Below, piece by piece: positions 1 to 8,839 of a stretch of 39,314 nt of DNA. This stretch comes from Bradyrhizobium sp. (GTDB lineage Bacteria; Pseudomonadota; Alphaproteobacteria; Rhizobiales; Xanthobacteraceae): the NCBI RefSeq assembly GCF_030697065.1, contig NZ_JAUYQU010000199.1:1-39314 (forward strand). Direction: 5' to 3'. The notes under the pieces are model-generated. The model did no database searches, was not told where the DNA came from, and saw nothing but the letters and a program-made list of their open reading frames with translations. Within the stretch, counting starts at the first letter, position 1. Each line of letters opens with the position of its first letter. The position numbers were made by a program, and so were the translations under genes.

Positions 1-164
1 TCGACAAGGAGGAATTGTCGGCCTACATGCGCGCCTCGCTCGCTCATCACAAGACGCCGCGGCACTGGTTCGTGGTCGAGGCCTTTCCGCTGACGGGATC
101 GGGAAAAATCCAGAAGTTCAAGCTGCGCGAATTCTGGGCCAGGGGCGAGATGCAGGCGTTGTGA
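1..164 (+). CDS. Acyl-CoA synthetase (AMP-binding), C-terminal fragment
   Basis: The open frame enters from the left edge, with its first full codon at base 3, and stops with TGA at 162-164. The last 53 residues are visible. They carry the C-terminal signature of acyl-CoA synthetases and ligases: HHKTPRHWFVVEAFPLTGSGKIQKFKLRE, seen here as HKTP, then PLTGSGKIQK with the conserved adenylation-domain lysine. The family activates fatty or aromatic acids to acyl-CoA through an acyl-AMP intermediate in the cytoplasm. The nearby beta-oxidation operon fits a fatty-acid role, but the substrate cannot be read from this fragment. The N-terminal part lies outside the window. Confidence 0.88.
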   Translation, partial: DKEELSAYMRASLAHHKTPRHWFVVEAFPLTGSGKIQKFKLREFWARGEMQAL

Positions 165-662
165 GGAGCGGGCGCGGCCACGACCATCAGCGAAACGATC
201 ACTCGCAAGCAGGACCTGCGGTTTTCTCGCATCCCGATCTTTGACGGCACCGTCGACAAGGTGACCGGGTTCGTTCTCAAGACCGACCTGCTATTCGAGG
301 CCTTGGATGGTAACGGGCAGAAGCGACTGATGAAACTCAAGCGGAACCTCGAAACCGTCAACGAGACCACGCTGCTTGAGGAACTGTTCGACACGCTCGT
401 CCACAACGACCGTCATGTCGCCCTGGTGGTCGATGCATATGGCGGCACGGCTGGCATCGTTACGCTCGAGGATCTCATCGAAACGCTGATCGGCGAAGAG
501 ATCGTGGATGAGGCGGACAGCGTCGCGGACCTTCAGGCCTATGCCCGGAGGCGGTGGAGCGAGAGGCATCCAAAGATCGCCAGGCACCGGGATGAGCCGG
601 CCGTTGCCACCGGGAGGCGAGAAGCGGGTTCGGCCACCCCGCTTGAGCCGGGGGGATCATGA
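165..662 (+). pseudogene. 5'-truncated CBS-domain (CNNM/CorC-type, DUF21-CBS) remnant
   Basis: Directly after the acyl-CoA synthetase stop, in the same frame, the sequence reads as the CBS pair of a hemolysin/CNNM-type protein: TISETITRKQDLRFSRIPIF, then VTGFVLKTDLL, then ALVVDAYGGTAGIVTLED and IETLIGEEIVDEAD. In intact family members this follows a membrane DUF21 domain and the start of the first CBS motif. Here that N-terminal part is missing and no start codon precedes the domain; the first GTG (261) lies inside it. The tail after RRRWSERH is unlike the family. A deletion remnant is the simplest reading. Its stop overlaps the next gene's start (ATGA), so any translation would couple to the transporter. 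Confidence 0.7.
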
Positions 663-1657
663 CGAGGCGCTCCACGTCATTGCTGGTACTGATAGCCGCA
701 TTGACCGCGCTTTTGCTTGTGGCGCCCGATGTCCTGCTGATCGTCTTCGCTGGTGTCCTCCTGGCGGTGTTTCTCCACGGCGGCGGCTCCTGGATCGCAA
801 CCAAGGTTGGCATTGCGGATGGATGGGGCATCGGGCTCTTCCTGTTGGGCATCGTCTTCGCTCTCGCCGCCTTCGGCGTTGCGGTAGCGCCCGCCATCGC
901 GGAGCAGATCGACGAACTGACGCGCCGGCTTCCCGAGGCATTCGAGGCGTTTCGCGATCGCATCGCCGACTTTTCCTGGGGACCACCGCTCCTCGATCGT
1001 CTCACGCCTGCATCATTCGTCTCGTCGGAGGGCCGGACCGCCGCTGTATCCGCTGTTTCCTCGACGTTCGGGGCGCTGGGCAACCTCGTGATCATCCTCT
1101 TCATCGGTCTCTACGGGGCGCTCGATCCAAAGGTCTACACGCGTGGACTGACTCTGCTCCTGGCTCCCTCGATCCGGAAAAACGGGGAAGAGGTGTTGCG
1201 CGCAGCCGCCGCAACCCTGCGCAACTGGCTGTCGGCCCAGCTCCTCGCCATGACGCTCGTCGGCGTGCTCACGGGACTGGGCCTGTGGCTCGCCGGGGTG
1301 CCGCTCGCATTCGCCCTCGGACTGATAGCCGGATTACTCGCCTTCATCCCCAACATCGGCCCCGTCATCGCGGTCGCGCCGGCGCTGCTCCTCGCCATGC
1401 CAGAAGGCAGCACCACGCTCATGATCGTTCTTGCCATCTACCTCGGGGTGCAGGCGCTGGAGAGCTATGTGGTCACGCCGCTGATCCAGCAGGAGAAGGT
1501 GTCGCTGCCGCCGGCGCTCATCATCGCGGTGCAACTGCTTTTCGGCGTGCTGTTCGGAATTCTCGGCCTCGCCCTCGCGACGCCCATCGCCGCGGCGTTG
1601 ATGACCATTATCAGTCTCGTTTATCTCCGGGACTACCTCGATCGGGAGACAGCGTGA
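659..1657 (+). CDS. AI-2E family transporter (PerM/YdiK type)
   Basis: The 332-residue protein is almost entirely hydrophobic, with about seven or eight membrane segments. It opens with a paired hairpin (LLVLIAALTALLLVAPDVLL, then VLLAVFLHG) and has the typical family core, including GLLAFIPNIGPVIAVAPALL around residues 220-245 and a C-terminal QLLFGVLFGILGLALATPIAA block. This is the AI-2E/DUF20 exporter family (YdiK, PerM, TqsA); transported substrates are mostly unknown and the name should not be read as proof of autoinducer export. The ATG at 659 overlaps the stop of the preceding CBS remnant, which argues for this start. No strong Shine-Dalgarno is visible. Confidence 0.85.
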   Translation: MTRRSTSLLVLIAALTALLLVAPDVLLIVFAGVLLAVFLHGGGSWIATKVGIADGWGIGLFLLGIVFALAAFGVAVAPAIAEQIDELTRRLPEAFEAFRDRIADFSWGPPLLDRLTPASFVSSEGRTAAVSAVSSTFGALGNLVIILFIGLYGALDPKVYTRGLTLLLAPSIRKNGEEVLRAAAATLRNWLSAQLLAMTLVGVLTGLGLWLAGVPLAFALGLIAGLLAFIPNIGPVIAVAPALLLAMPEGSTTLMIVLAIYLGVQALESYVVTPLIQQEKVSLPPALIIAVQLLFGVLFGILGLALATPIAAALMTIISLVYLRDYLDRETA

Positions 1658-1828
1658 CCAGAGCGCACGCAGCCGCCATACAGCGGTAATGAACGGAGCC
1701 TGTCCGCGCTATTCCTTTCAAATCGCCTCCTTGCATTTGCGTATATGTATTTTTAGATCATGACCGGAAATTTAGACAGTTTACCTCTTCCGCGCATATG
1801 TTAGCTCCCACAGAGGATCCCTCCACCA

Positions 1829-2467
1829 ATGAGCACAGCAAGTGACGTCCGTTTCTGGGACCGGACTTCAAGGAAGTATGCGGCGGCTGCGATTGCGGAT
1901 CAGGCCGGGTATGAACGCTCGCTGGAGCGGACCCGCGCCTTGCTGGCACCAGACGACAGGGTGCTCGAATTGGGCTGCGGAACCGGAACAACGGCGCTGC
2001 GGCTTGCAGGCGATGTGCAAAGCTATTATGCGACGGATATTTCCGCTGAAATGATCGCGATCGCCGAAGAGAAACGTTCCGCCGGTCCTGTCCCGTCGCT
2101 GGTCTTCCGCACCGCGACCGCGGAGACGCTTGCTCCTGAAGGCGGGCAGTTTGATGCAGTTCTGGGGTTCAACTATCTCCATCTGGTCCGCGATCCGCCC
2201 GCCACGCTGCGCCGCGTCCATGCCTTGCTTTCAGCGGATGGGTTGTTCATCTCCAAGACACCCTGCCTCGGGGATATGAACCCGCTCATCCGGCTTGCGT
2301 TGTTGCCGGCGATGCGCGCGATCGGGAAGGCACCCAATGTCAGCGTATTCCGGGCAACGGAGTTGAGCCAACTCATATCTGCCGCAGGCTTCGACATTCT
2401 CGCCACCGAAGACCATGCGACCAAGGGTAACGGCGCCCGTCCCTACATCGTGGCGCGCAAAAGATGA
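1829..2467 (+). CDS. Class I SAM-dependent methyltransferase
   Basis: This 212-residue protein has the Rossmann methyltransferase fold: motif I DDRVLELGCGTGTTALRLA near residues 43-61, the acidic ribose-binding residue in YYATDISAEMI, and the post-motif stretch FDAVLGFNYLHLV. It resembles the Methyltransf_11/UbiE group of small-molecule methyltransferases. The acceptor substrate cannot be deduced. The ATG follows CAGAGGATCC, a purine-rich site 10-15 nt upstream. The gene stands alone in a 171-nt gap after the transporter and converges on the thioesterase gene, with only 13 nt between the two stops. Confidence 0.85.
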   Translation: MSTASDVRFWDRTSRKYAAAAIADQAGYERSLERTRALLAPDDRVLELGCGTGTTALRLAGDVQSYYATDISAEMIAIAEEKRSAGPVPSLVFRTATAETLAPEGGQFDAVLGFNYLHLVRDPPATLRRVHALLSADGLFISKTPCLGDMNPLIRLALLPAMRAIGKAPNVSVFRATELSQLISAAGFDILATEDHATKGNGARPYIVARKR

Positions 2468-2480
2468 CGTGAGAAAGCCC

Positions 2481-2915
2481 CTAGGCCGAGATCGGCGGCT
2501 CATCGCGCGGGATGACCTGCGGCTGGCCGTGGTCGTCGATCGAGACATAGGTAAAATTGCCGTCGGTTACCAGGATCGGCTGCATCTCCTTGCGGCGCAG
2601 CACCCAGGCTTCGAGGTGGACGGTGATCGAGGTTCGGCCGACCCGGACCAGATTGGCGTGCACCGACACGAGATCGCCGACGTAAACCGCTTTGCGGAAA
2701 TTCATCGCCTCGATCGCCACCGTCACGGTGCGCGATCTGGCGACTTTGGACGCGAACACGCCGCCGCCGACGTCCATCTGGCTGAGCAACCAGCCGCCGA
2801 AGATGTCGCCGTTGGCGTTGGTATCGGCCGGCATCGCCAGGGTGCGGATGCAGAGATCGCCGCGCGGCCCGGTGTCGGCGTTGAGCGGCGCATGACCGGC
2901 TTTTGCGTCGGTCAC
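2481..2915 (-). CDS. Acyl-CoA thioesterase, YciA-like hotdog protein
   Basis: The 144-residue protein is a single hotdog domain of the YciA/BACH family, which hydrolyses acyl-CoA to free acid and CoA. Visible family signs are IRTLAMPADTNANGDIFGGW (residues 24-43, with the active-site NxxGDIFGG element), SQMDVGGG, and the later RVGRTSITVHLEAWV strand. Translation probably starts at GTG (2915), whose GTGA overlaps the TGA of the upstream multifunctional enzyme, so the two are translationally coupled. As the last gene of the beta-oxidation operon it could release CoA from stalled or excess acyl-CoA. That role is inferred from context. Confidence 0.88.
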   Translation of the reverse strand: MTDAKAGHAPLNADTGPRGDLCIRTLAMPADTNANGDIFGGWLLSQMDVGGGVFASKVARSRTVTVAIEAMNFRKAVYVGDLVSVHANLVRVGRTSITVHLEAWVLRRKEMQPILVTDGNFTYVSIDDHGQPQVIPRDEPPISA

Positions 2916-5008
2916 CTGAAATTTTCCCAGCCGGCATCCGGCGCGAAGCGGTCGCCGAACTTGTCCGCCAGTGCGTGCAGAGCCGAGACGACGTTTTCGG
3001 CTCCGCGGCTGCGCGCATAATTCAGCGGACCGCCGCGGAACGGCGCATAGCCGGTGCCGAAGATCATGGCGCCATCGACCGCGTCGGCATCATCGACGAT
3101 GCCTTCGCGCAACGCCGCGACGCAGACATTGGACATCGGCAGCACCAGCCGGTCGATCATTTCCTCCGTCGGCTCCGGCATCGAGGGCGACACCGCGCTC
3201 TTGTCGGCCTTGCCGTCCTTCCAGAGATAAAATCCCTTGCCGGTCTTGCGGCCGAGTTCGCCCTTTGCCACTTTCTCGCGCAGCCAGGCCGGTGTCGGCG
3301 GCAGCTGGTCGCCGAATTTCGAGCGTAGCATGTCGCCGACATCGAGACAGATATCGAGCCCGACCTGCTCGGCCAGTTCGATCGGCCCCATCGGCATGCC
3401 GAATTTCACCGCCGCGGCATCGATCACCGACTTGTCGATCTTCTGGTCCAGCATCACCATCGCCTCCAGCATGTAAGGCGTCAGCGCTCGGTTGACGAGA
3501 AAGCCCGGCGAGCTCTTTACCGGCAGCGGCAGCCGGTCGATGGCGCCGACAAAGGCCAGCGCCGCCTTCAGCATCTCCGGATCGCTGCCGTCATGGCTGA
3601 CGACCTCGACCAGTTGCAGCCGCGACACCGGATTGAAGAAATGCAGGCCGAGCAGCCGCTCCGGTTTTGTCAAGGTGGTGCGCAGATCCTGCAGCGGAAT
3701 GCTCGACGTGTTGGTGGCGAGAATCGCGCCCGGCTTCATCCGGGGCTCCAGCGCGGCATAGATTTTCTGCTTCAGTTCGAGTTTTTCGGGTACCGCCTCG
3801 ATGATCAGATCGGCGTTGCGGATGCCCTCGCCGTCCATGTCCGGCACCAGCCGATCCAGCGCGTCGCGGACATCGGGCCGCTTGCGCAGGATCTTGCCGA
3901 CCAGATCGGAGGCGCGCTTGATCGCGCCGGCGATCGGTTCCGGCTTCATGTCGGCCAGCGTGACGCGAAAGCCCTGGCCGGCGCACCAGGCCGCGATGTC
4001 GCCGCCCATCGCGCCGGCGCCGATGACGTGGACGTGCTTGATCCTGTTGCCGCTGCCGGCGAGCTTCTTCATCTGTTCGCGCAGGAAAAATACCCGGATC
4101 AGGTTCTGCGCCGTCGGCGTCACCATCAGTTTGGCGAAGGAGGGCTTTTCGGCCCGCAGCATCGCGAGCTTGTCGTCGCCATGCTGTTCCCAGAGATCGA
4201 TCAACGCGTAGGGTGCGGGATAATGCTCCTGCGGCGCGGCCTTGCCGGCCTCGGCGCGCATGCGTTTGGCGAGCAGACCCCTGACCGGGCCGAGGTTCAG
4301 GATCGCATTCAACGGCCCCGGTTTGGCACGCTTCAGGCGGCCGAACACCGCATCCCGCACCGCATTGCGGACATGCCGCTCCTCCGCCACCGCGTCGACC
4401 AGCCCGAGCGATTTCGCCTTTCGGGCGTCTATGGTCTTGCCGGTCAGCATCAGGGTCATCGCCTGCATCGGATTGACCAGCTTGGTGAAGCGCGCGGTGC
4501 CGCCGAGGCCGGGATGCAGGCCGAGCATCACCTCGGGAAATCCGAAGCGCGCGCCATCGATCGCAATACGCGATTGGCAGGCCAGCGCGACTTCGAGGCC
4601 GCCGCCGAGGCAGAAACCGTGGATCACCGCGACCGTCGGAATCTTGAGGGCTTCGAGGCGGTCGATCACCGTATGGGCACGGCCGATGGCGATTTCGACC
4701 GGCCACGGATCTGCGGCGCCGCGAAATTCGTTGACGTCGGCGCCGGCGATGAAGCCGGACGGCTTAGCCGAGCGGATGACGAGCCCGGTGGGGCGCTGAC
4801 CTTCCAGCGCCGCCAGCACCGTTTCGAGTTCCTCGATCAGGTCGGCCGACAATGTATTGGCGCTGGCGCCTTCGCGGTCGAACAATAGCCAGGCGATGCC
4901 GTCGGCATCGCGGGTCAGCTTGAAATGGCGGTAGGGGCTGTCGGGCTCGGGCCTGGGCCCGAGTTCGAGCACGCGGTCGCCGAGAAGGTCCATGATCCTG
5001 CTATCCAT
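2912..5008 (-). CDS. FadB/FadJ-like enoyl-CoA hydratase / 3-hydroxyacyl-CoA dehydrogenase
   Basis: This 698-residue bifunctional enzyme performs the middle two steps of fatty-acid beta-oxidation: hydration of 2-enoyl-CoA and NAD-dependent oxidation of 3-hydroxyacyl-CoA. The N-terminal crotonase domain (about residues 25-200) shows SGFIAGADVNEF and HGFCLGGGLEVALAC, which form the CoA-binding and oxyanion site. The dehydrogenase domain begins with the NAD fold HVIGAGAMGGDIAAWCA and contains HFFNPVSRLQLVEVV. The C-terminal half has the usual helical domains with KTGKGFYLW and GTGYAPFRGGP. The ATG at 5008 lies 2 nt past the thiolase stop; a GTG at 5014 overlapping that stop is an alternative. A much longer open frame upstream of this start is only antisense and thiolase-overlapping sequence. 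Confidence 0.93.
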   Translation of the reverse strand: MDSRIMDLLGDRVLELGPRPEPDSPYRHFKLTRDADGIAWLLFDREGASANTLSADLIEELETVLAALEGQRPTGLVIRSAKPSGFIAGADVNEFRGAADPWPVEIAIGRAHTVIDRLEALKIPTVAVIHGFCLGGGLEVALACQSRIAIDGARFGFPEVMLGLHPGLGGTARFTKLVNPMQAMTLMLTGKTIDARKAKSLGLVDAVAEERHVRNAVRDAVFGRLKRAKPGPLNAILNLGPVRGLLAKRMRAEAGKAAPQEHYPAPYALIDLWEQHGDDKLAMLRAEKPSFAKLMVTPTAQNLIRVFFLREQMKKLAGSGNRIKHVHVIGAGAMGGDIAAWCAGQGFRVTLADMKPEPIAGAIKRASDLVGKILRKRPDVRDALDRLVPDMDGEGIRNADLIIEAVPEKLELKQKIYAALEPRMKPGAILATNTSSIPLQDLRTTLTKPERLLGLHFFNPVSRLQLVEVVSHDGSDPEMLKAALAFVGAIDRLPLPVKSSPGFLVNRALTPYMLEAMVMLDQKIDKSVIDAAAVKFGMPMGPIELAEQVGLDICLDVGDMLRSKFGDQLPPTPAWLREKVAKGELGRKTGKGFYLWKDGKADKSAVSPSMPEPTEEMIDRLVLPMSNVCVAALREGIVDDADAVDGAMIFGTGYAPFRGGPLNYARSRGAENVVSALHALADKFGDRFAPDAGWENFR

Positions 5009-5010
5009 GA

Positions 5011-6294
5011 TCACACCGTCTCGATCAGCATGGCGCCGCCCTGCCCGCCACCGATGCATTCGGTGGCGATGCCGCGCCTGGTTCCCAATCGCTTCATCGC
5101 GTTGACGAGATGCAGTACGATGCGGTTGCCGCTGCAGCCGACGGGATGGCCGAGGCTGATGGCGCCGCCGTCGACATTCAGCCTGGCGTGATCGATCGGC
5201 CCGGCGGCGCCGTCGAGGCCCAGAATCTCGCGGCAGAATTTTTCGTCGTTCCAGGCGGCGAGGCAGCCAAGCACCTGTGTCGCAAACGCCTCGTTCAATT
5301 CCCAGGTTTCGATATCTCCGAGCGCCAGTTTGTTGCGCTTCAGGATTTCGTTCGACGACAGCACCGGGCCGAGCCCCATGATGGAGGGATCGAGCGCCGA
5401 CCACTGGCTGTCGACGATCATCGCCTTCGGCGTCAGGCCGTGTTTGGCAACCGCCTCTTCCGAGGCCAGGATCACCCACGACGCGCCGTCGGTGATTTGC
5501 GAGGAATTGCCCGGCGTGACCTGGCCCCACGGCCGCTCGAACACCGGCTTCAACCCCGCCAGCTTTTCGGGCGTCGAATCCGGCCGCACGCCGTCGTCAT
5601 GGTCATAAAACTTGCCGTCTCGCGCGAACGCGGTTTCGACCTCGCCCTTGAGCCAGCCTTGCGCCTGCGCATTGGCAAGCCGCTTGTGGCTTTCGGCGGC
5701 ATAAAAATCCGACTGCGCCCGCGTGATCCCGAAGAGATAACCGACCTTTTCGGCGGTTTGTCCCATGTTGAGTTCGGTGATCGGGTCGGTCAGCCCGCGC
5801 TCCAGCCCGATGATCGGCTTGAAATAGCTGGGACGGGTTTTGGCGAGCGCCGCGAGCTTTGCCAAAATACCCTTGGCGCCGGCAAGGCCGGCAAACCAGC
5901 GCACGCCCTGCTGCGGCCAGACCAGCGGCGCATGGCTGAGGGCTTCGGCACCGCCGGCCAGGATCAGGTCCGAATTGCCTTCGCGGATATAGCGGTACGC
6001 CGTGTCGATCGACTGCATGCCGGAGCCGCAATTGATCTGCACGGTGAACGCCACCATGGCCTCGCCCATGCCGAGCCGCAGGGCGGCGACGCGTGCCGGG
6101 TTCATCTCGTCGGCAATGACGTTGACGCAGCCGAGGATCACCTGGTCGAACGCATCGGGGGCAAAGGGTTGCCGGGCCAGCAGCGGCCGGCCGCACTGCA
6201 CGGCGAGATCGACCGGGGTAAACGGCCCAGGCCCGGAACGCGCCTTCAGGAACGGCGTCCGGCTGCCGTCGATAATGTAGACCGGTCGCGCCAT
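5011..6294 (-). CDS. Acetyl-CoA C-acyltransferase (thiolase, FadA/FadI type)
   Basis: This 427-residue thiolase catalyses the last beta-oxidation step, cleaving 3-ketoacyl-CoA with CoA. The nucleophilic cysteine is Cys89 in QINCGSGMQS. The C-terminal catalytic elements are all present: NEAFATQVL, GGAISLGHPVGCSGNR (catalytic His) and ATECIGGGQGGAMLIE (second Cys). At 427 residues it is nearer FadI-type thiolases than the shorter FadA. Its ATG overlaps the acyl-CoA dehydrogenase stop by one base (TGATG), and its own stop nearly touches the FadB/FadJ start, so the operon is translated as a coupled unit. Confidence 0.93.
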   Translation of the reverse strand: MARPVYIIDGSRTPFLKARSGPGPFTPVDLAVQCGRPLLARQPFAPDAFDQVILGCVNVIADEMNPARVAALRLGMGEAMVAFTVQINCGSGMQSIDTAYRYIREGNSDLILAGGAEALSHAPLVWPQQGVRWFAGLAGAKGILAKLAALAKTRPSYFKPIIGLERGLTDPITELNMGQTAEKVGYLFGITRAQSDFYAAESHKRLANAQAQGWLKGEVETAFARDGKFYDHDDGVRPDSTPEKLAGLKPVFERPWGQVTPGNSSQITDGASWVILASEEAVAKHGLTPKAMIVDSQWSALDPSIMGLGPVLSSNEILKRNKLALGDIETWELNEAFATQVLGCLAAWNDEKFCREILGLDGAAGPIDHARLNVDGGAISLGHPVGCSGNRIVLHLVNAMKRLGTRRGIATECIGGGQGGAMLIETV

Positions 6295-8561
6295 CAGCTT
6301 GCTGCCCGCTGTTCACCCAGTTCCTGGAAGAACTGATGCACATCGGCGGGCTTCTTGTAAATCGGCGACAGCGCTTCGGGCGCGAAGTCGTCGACTTCGA
6401 TCACCCTGGCGACCGCTTCCTGCGCGGCGGCGATCTTCTCGCCCTCGGTCTGGGTGATGACGCCCCTCCTCACCGCTTCCTTCCAGTCCTTGATACGGGC
6501 CGCGCGCATGCTCTTGGCGATCTCCTCGGTCCCCGTGACCAGCAGGAACGCCTTCTCCAGCCGCGCCACACCGCCGTCGTCATCGACATGTGACAAATCG
6601 GACGTCAGCCGGTCGCGCGCCGCCGACGGCTCCAGCACCAGCTGGGCGCATTGGTGAACCACGCGGTCGGACGGCCCGAGCACGCGCGCGCCGAACGGCT
6701 GGATCACGAACTTCAGAATGACGGCGATGAAGCGGTTGGGCAGGTTGGCCAGGATTTCGGCGAAGCGGTTTTCGATGGTGCGGCAACCGCTGGCCATGCA
6801 CCATTCGAGGGCGGCGAAATCGGCTTGCTGCCGGCCTTCGTCCTGCCAGCGCTTCAGCGCGGCGGACAGCAGATACAGTTCGGAAAGGATGTCGCCGAAC
6901 CGCGCCGACAGCATCTCCTTGCGCTTCAGCGCACCGCCGAGCGTGAGCAGCGCCATGTCGGCGCACAAGGCGAAGGCCGAGGAATAACGCGAGAGCTGGC
7001 GATAAAATCCGGTGGCGGCGCCGGCATCGGGCGCCGGTGCGAACATTCCGCCCGTCCAGTTGCGGCCCCAGGCCCGGAACAGCGTGGTGAAGCTGTGGCC
7101 GATATGCTGCCAGAACGTCCTGTCGAAGGCATCCAGCCCCTTGGCGCGGTCGGCCTCGCCGAGCGCGTTCATCTCCTCCAGCAAATAGGGATGCGCGCGG
7201 ATCGCGCCCTGCCCGAACACGATCAGGTTGCGGGTCAGGATATTGGCGCCCTCCACGGTGATGCCGACCGGCACCGAGCGATAGAGGCTGCCCATGTAGT
7301 TCTGCGGGCCGTCGATCACGGCCTTGCCGCCATGGATGTCCATGGCGTCGTCGATCGCAATGCGCATCCGCTCGGTCGCATGCAGCTTCATGATGCCGGA
7401 AACCACCGCCGGATGGTGGCCCTGGTTGAGTGCTGCACAGGTCAGCCGCCGCGCCGCGTCGAGCAGATAGGCGGTACCGGCGATACGCGCCAAGGGCCCC
7501 TCGATGCCTTCGAACTTGCCGATGGGTACGTTGAACTGTTCGCGAATCCGCGCATAAGCGCCTGACGTGCGCGCGGCATAGGCCGCACCTGCCGCCGAGA
7601 GCGACGGCAGCGATATGCCGCGTCCGGCGGCGAGCGCCGTCATCAGCATTTTCCAGCCCTGACCGAGGCGCTCCTGCCCCCCGATGATGTAGTCCATCGG
7701 GATGAACACATCATGCCCCTTGTTCGGGCCGTTCTGGAACATCTGCATCGAGGGCAGATGGCGCCGGCCGATCTCCACGCCGGGCAGATCTGTCGGGATA
7801 AGCGCCACGGATATGCCGAGCTCTTCCTGCGATCCCACGAGGTGATCAGGATCATAGGCCTTGAATGCGAGGCCGAGCAGCGTCGCCACCGGGCCGAGCG
7901 TGATGTAGCGCTTGTGCCAATTCAGGCGCAGCCCGAGCACTTCCCGGCCTTCAAAACTGCCCTTGCAGATGATGCCGCTGTCGATCATCGAGGCGGCGTC
8001 GGAGCCGGCTTCCGGGCTGGTCAGACCGAAACAGGGAATCTCGCGGCCGTCGGCGAGACGCGGCAGCCATTTCTGCTGCTGGTCCCCGGTGCCGAAGCGC
8101 ATCAGCAGTTCGCCGGGGCCGAGTGAATTGGGCACCATCACGGTGACGGCGGCGGTCAGCGAACGCGACGAAAGTTTTCGCACCACCTCGGAATGCGCGT
8201 AGGGCGAGAAGCCCAGCCCGCCATACTCTTTGGGGATGATCATGCCGAAGAGTTTTTCGCGCTTGATGTAAGACCACACCTCGGGCGGCAAATCCCGCCA
8301 CTCCCAATTGATCTTCCAGTCGTCCAGCATGGCGCAAAGTTCGTCGACCGGGCCGTTGAGGAAGGCCACTTCCTCCGGCGTCAACGTCGCCGGCGCGACC
8401 GCAAGCAACTTTGCCCAATCCGGATTGCCGGTGAAGAGGTCGGCATCCCACCAGACGTCGCCTGCCTCCAGTGCCTCGCGCTCGGTGTCCGACATCGCCG
8501 GCAACACGCCGCGCGCCCAGGAGAAGATCGGCTTGGTGATGTAATCGCGGCGAAAGCTCAT
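6294..8561 (-). CDS. Acyl-CoA dehydrogenase, FadE type
   Basis: The 755-residue FAD enzyme introduces the trans-2 double bond into acyl-CoA, the first step of beta-oxidation. It has the large FadE architecture: acyl-CoA dehydrogenase N, middle and C domains (for example EYGGLGFSPYAHSEVV, FGLTSPEAGSDAASM, DIHGGKAVIDGPQNYMGSLY), followed by an extra C-terminal domain of about 270 residues of the FadE-specific DUF1974 type. The ATG at 8561 was chosen because it gives MSFRRDYITKPIFSW at the usual family N-terminus and has GAGGAC 7-12 nt upstream; the frame stays open another 82 codons upstream without family similarity. First gene of the four-gene operon. Confidence 0.92.
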   Translation of the reverse strand: MSFRRDYITKPIFSWARGVLPAMSDTEREALEAGDVWWDADLFTGNPDWAKLLAVAPATLTPEEVAFLNGPVDELCAMLDDWKINWEWRDLPPEVWSYIKREKLFGMIIPKEYGGLGFSPYAHSEVVRKLSSRSLTAAVTVMVPNSLGPGELLMRFGTGDQQQKWLPRLADGREIPCFGLTSPEAGSDAASMIDSGIICKGSFEGREVLGLRLNWHKRYITLGPVATLLGLAFKAYDPDHLVGSQEELGISVALIPTDLPGVEIGRRHLPSMQMFQNGPNKGHDVFIPMDYIIGGQERLGQGWKMLMTALAAGRGISLPSLSAAGAAYAARTSGAYARIREQFNVPIGKFEGIEGPLARIAGTAYLLDAARRLTCAALNQGHHPAVVSGIMKLHATERMRIAIDDAMDIHGGKAVIDGPQNYMGSLYRSVPVGITVEGANILTRNLIVFGQGAIRAHPYLLEEMNALGEADRAKGLDAFDRTFWQHIGHSFTTLFRAWGRNWTGGMFAPAPDAGAATGFYRQLSRYSSAFALCADMALLTLGGALKRKEMLSARFGDILSELYLLSAALKRWQDEGRQQADFAALEWCMASGCRTIENRFAEILANLPNRFIAVILKFVIQPFGARVLGPSDRVVHQCAQLVLEPSAARDRLTSDLSHVDDDGGVARLEKAFLLVTGTEEIAKSMRAARIKDWKEAVRRGVITQTEGEKIAAAQEAVARVIEVDDFAPEALSPIYKKPADVHQFFQELGEQRAAS

Positions 8562-8839
8562 GGCGGTGTCCTCGTGTCGGAAACGGCGCGATGGTCGCGG
8601 CACCATTTGTGCCAAGCGACGCTTGATTCTAGCGGAAAGCCGGATTTCGGTGAACACTTCGTACCGAAAATGAGACGAAATTGATCGCAGAAATTCATCC
8701 ACGGCGCAGTGGTATTCGATAACGGCCATGGGGCGCGACGGTTCCCGTTCACCTCTACCCGCTGGCACATCCGGGGGGTGACTCCCTGTCGCGGAGCATG
8801 CCGGCAAATCCGGCGGCAGGCGGGGAAGAGGTTATGCGG

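Noticed and set aside
508..1689. 393-codon plus-strand frame overlapping the AI-2E transporter
   Set aside because: The product is Arg-rich and non-membrane. The 659-1657 frame is clearly the transporter.
5009..5530. The open frame of the FadB/FadJ-like enzyme extends 174 codons upstream of 5008
   Set aside because: The extension overlaps the thiolase gene in another frame and is Arg-rich nonsense without family similarity. ATG 5008 fits homologue starts.
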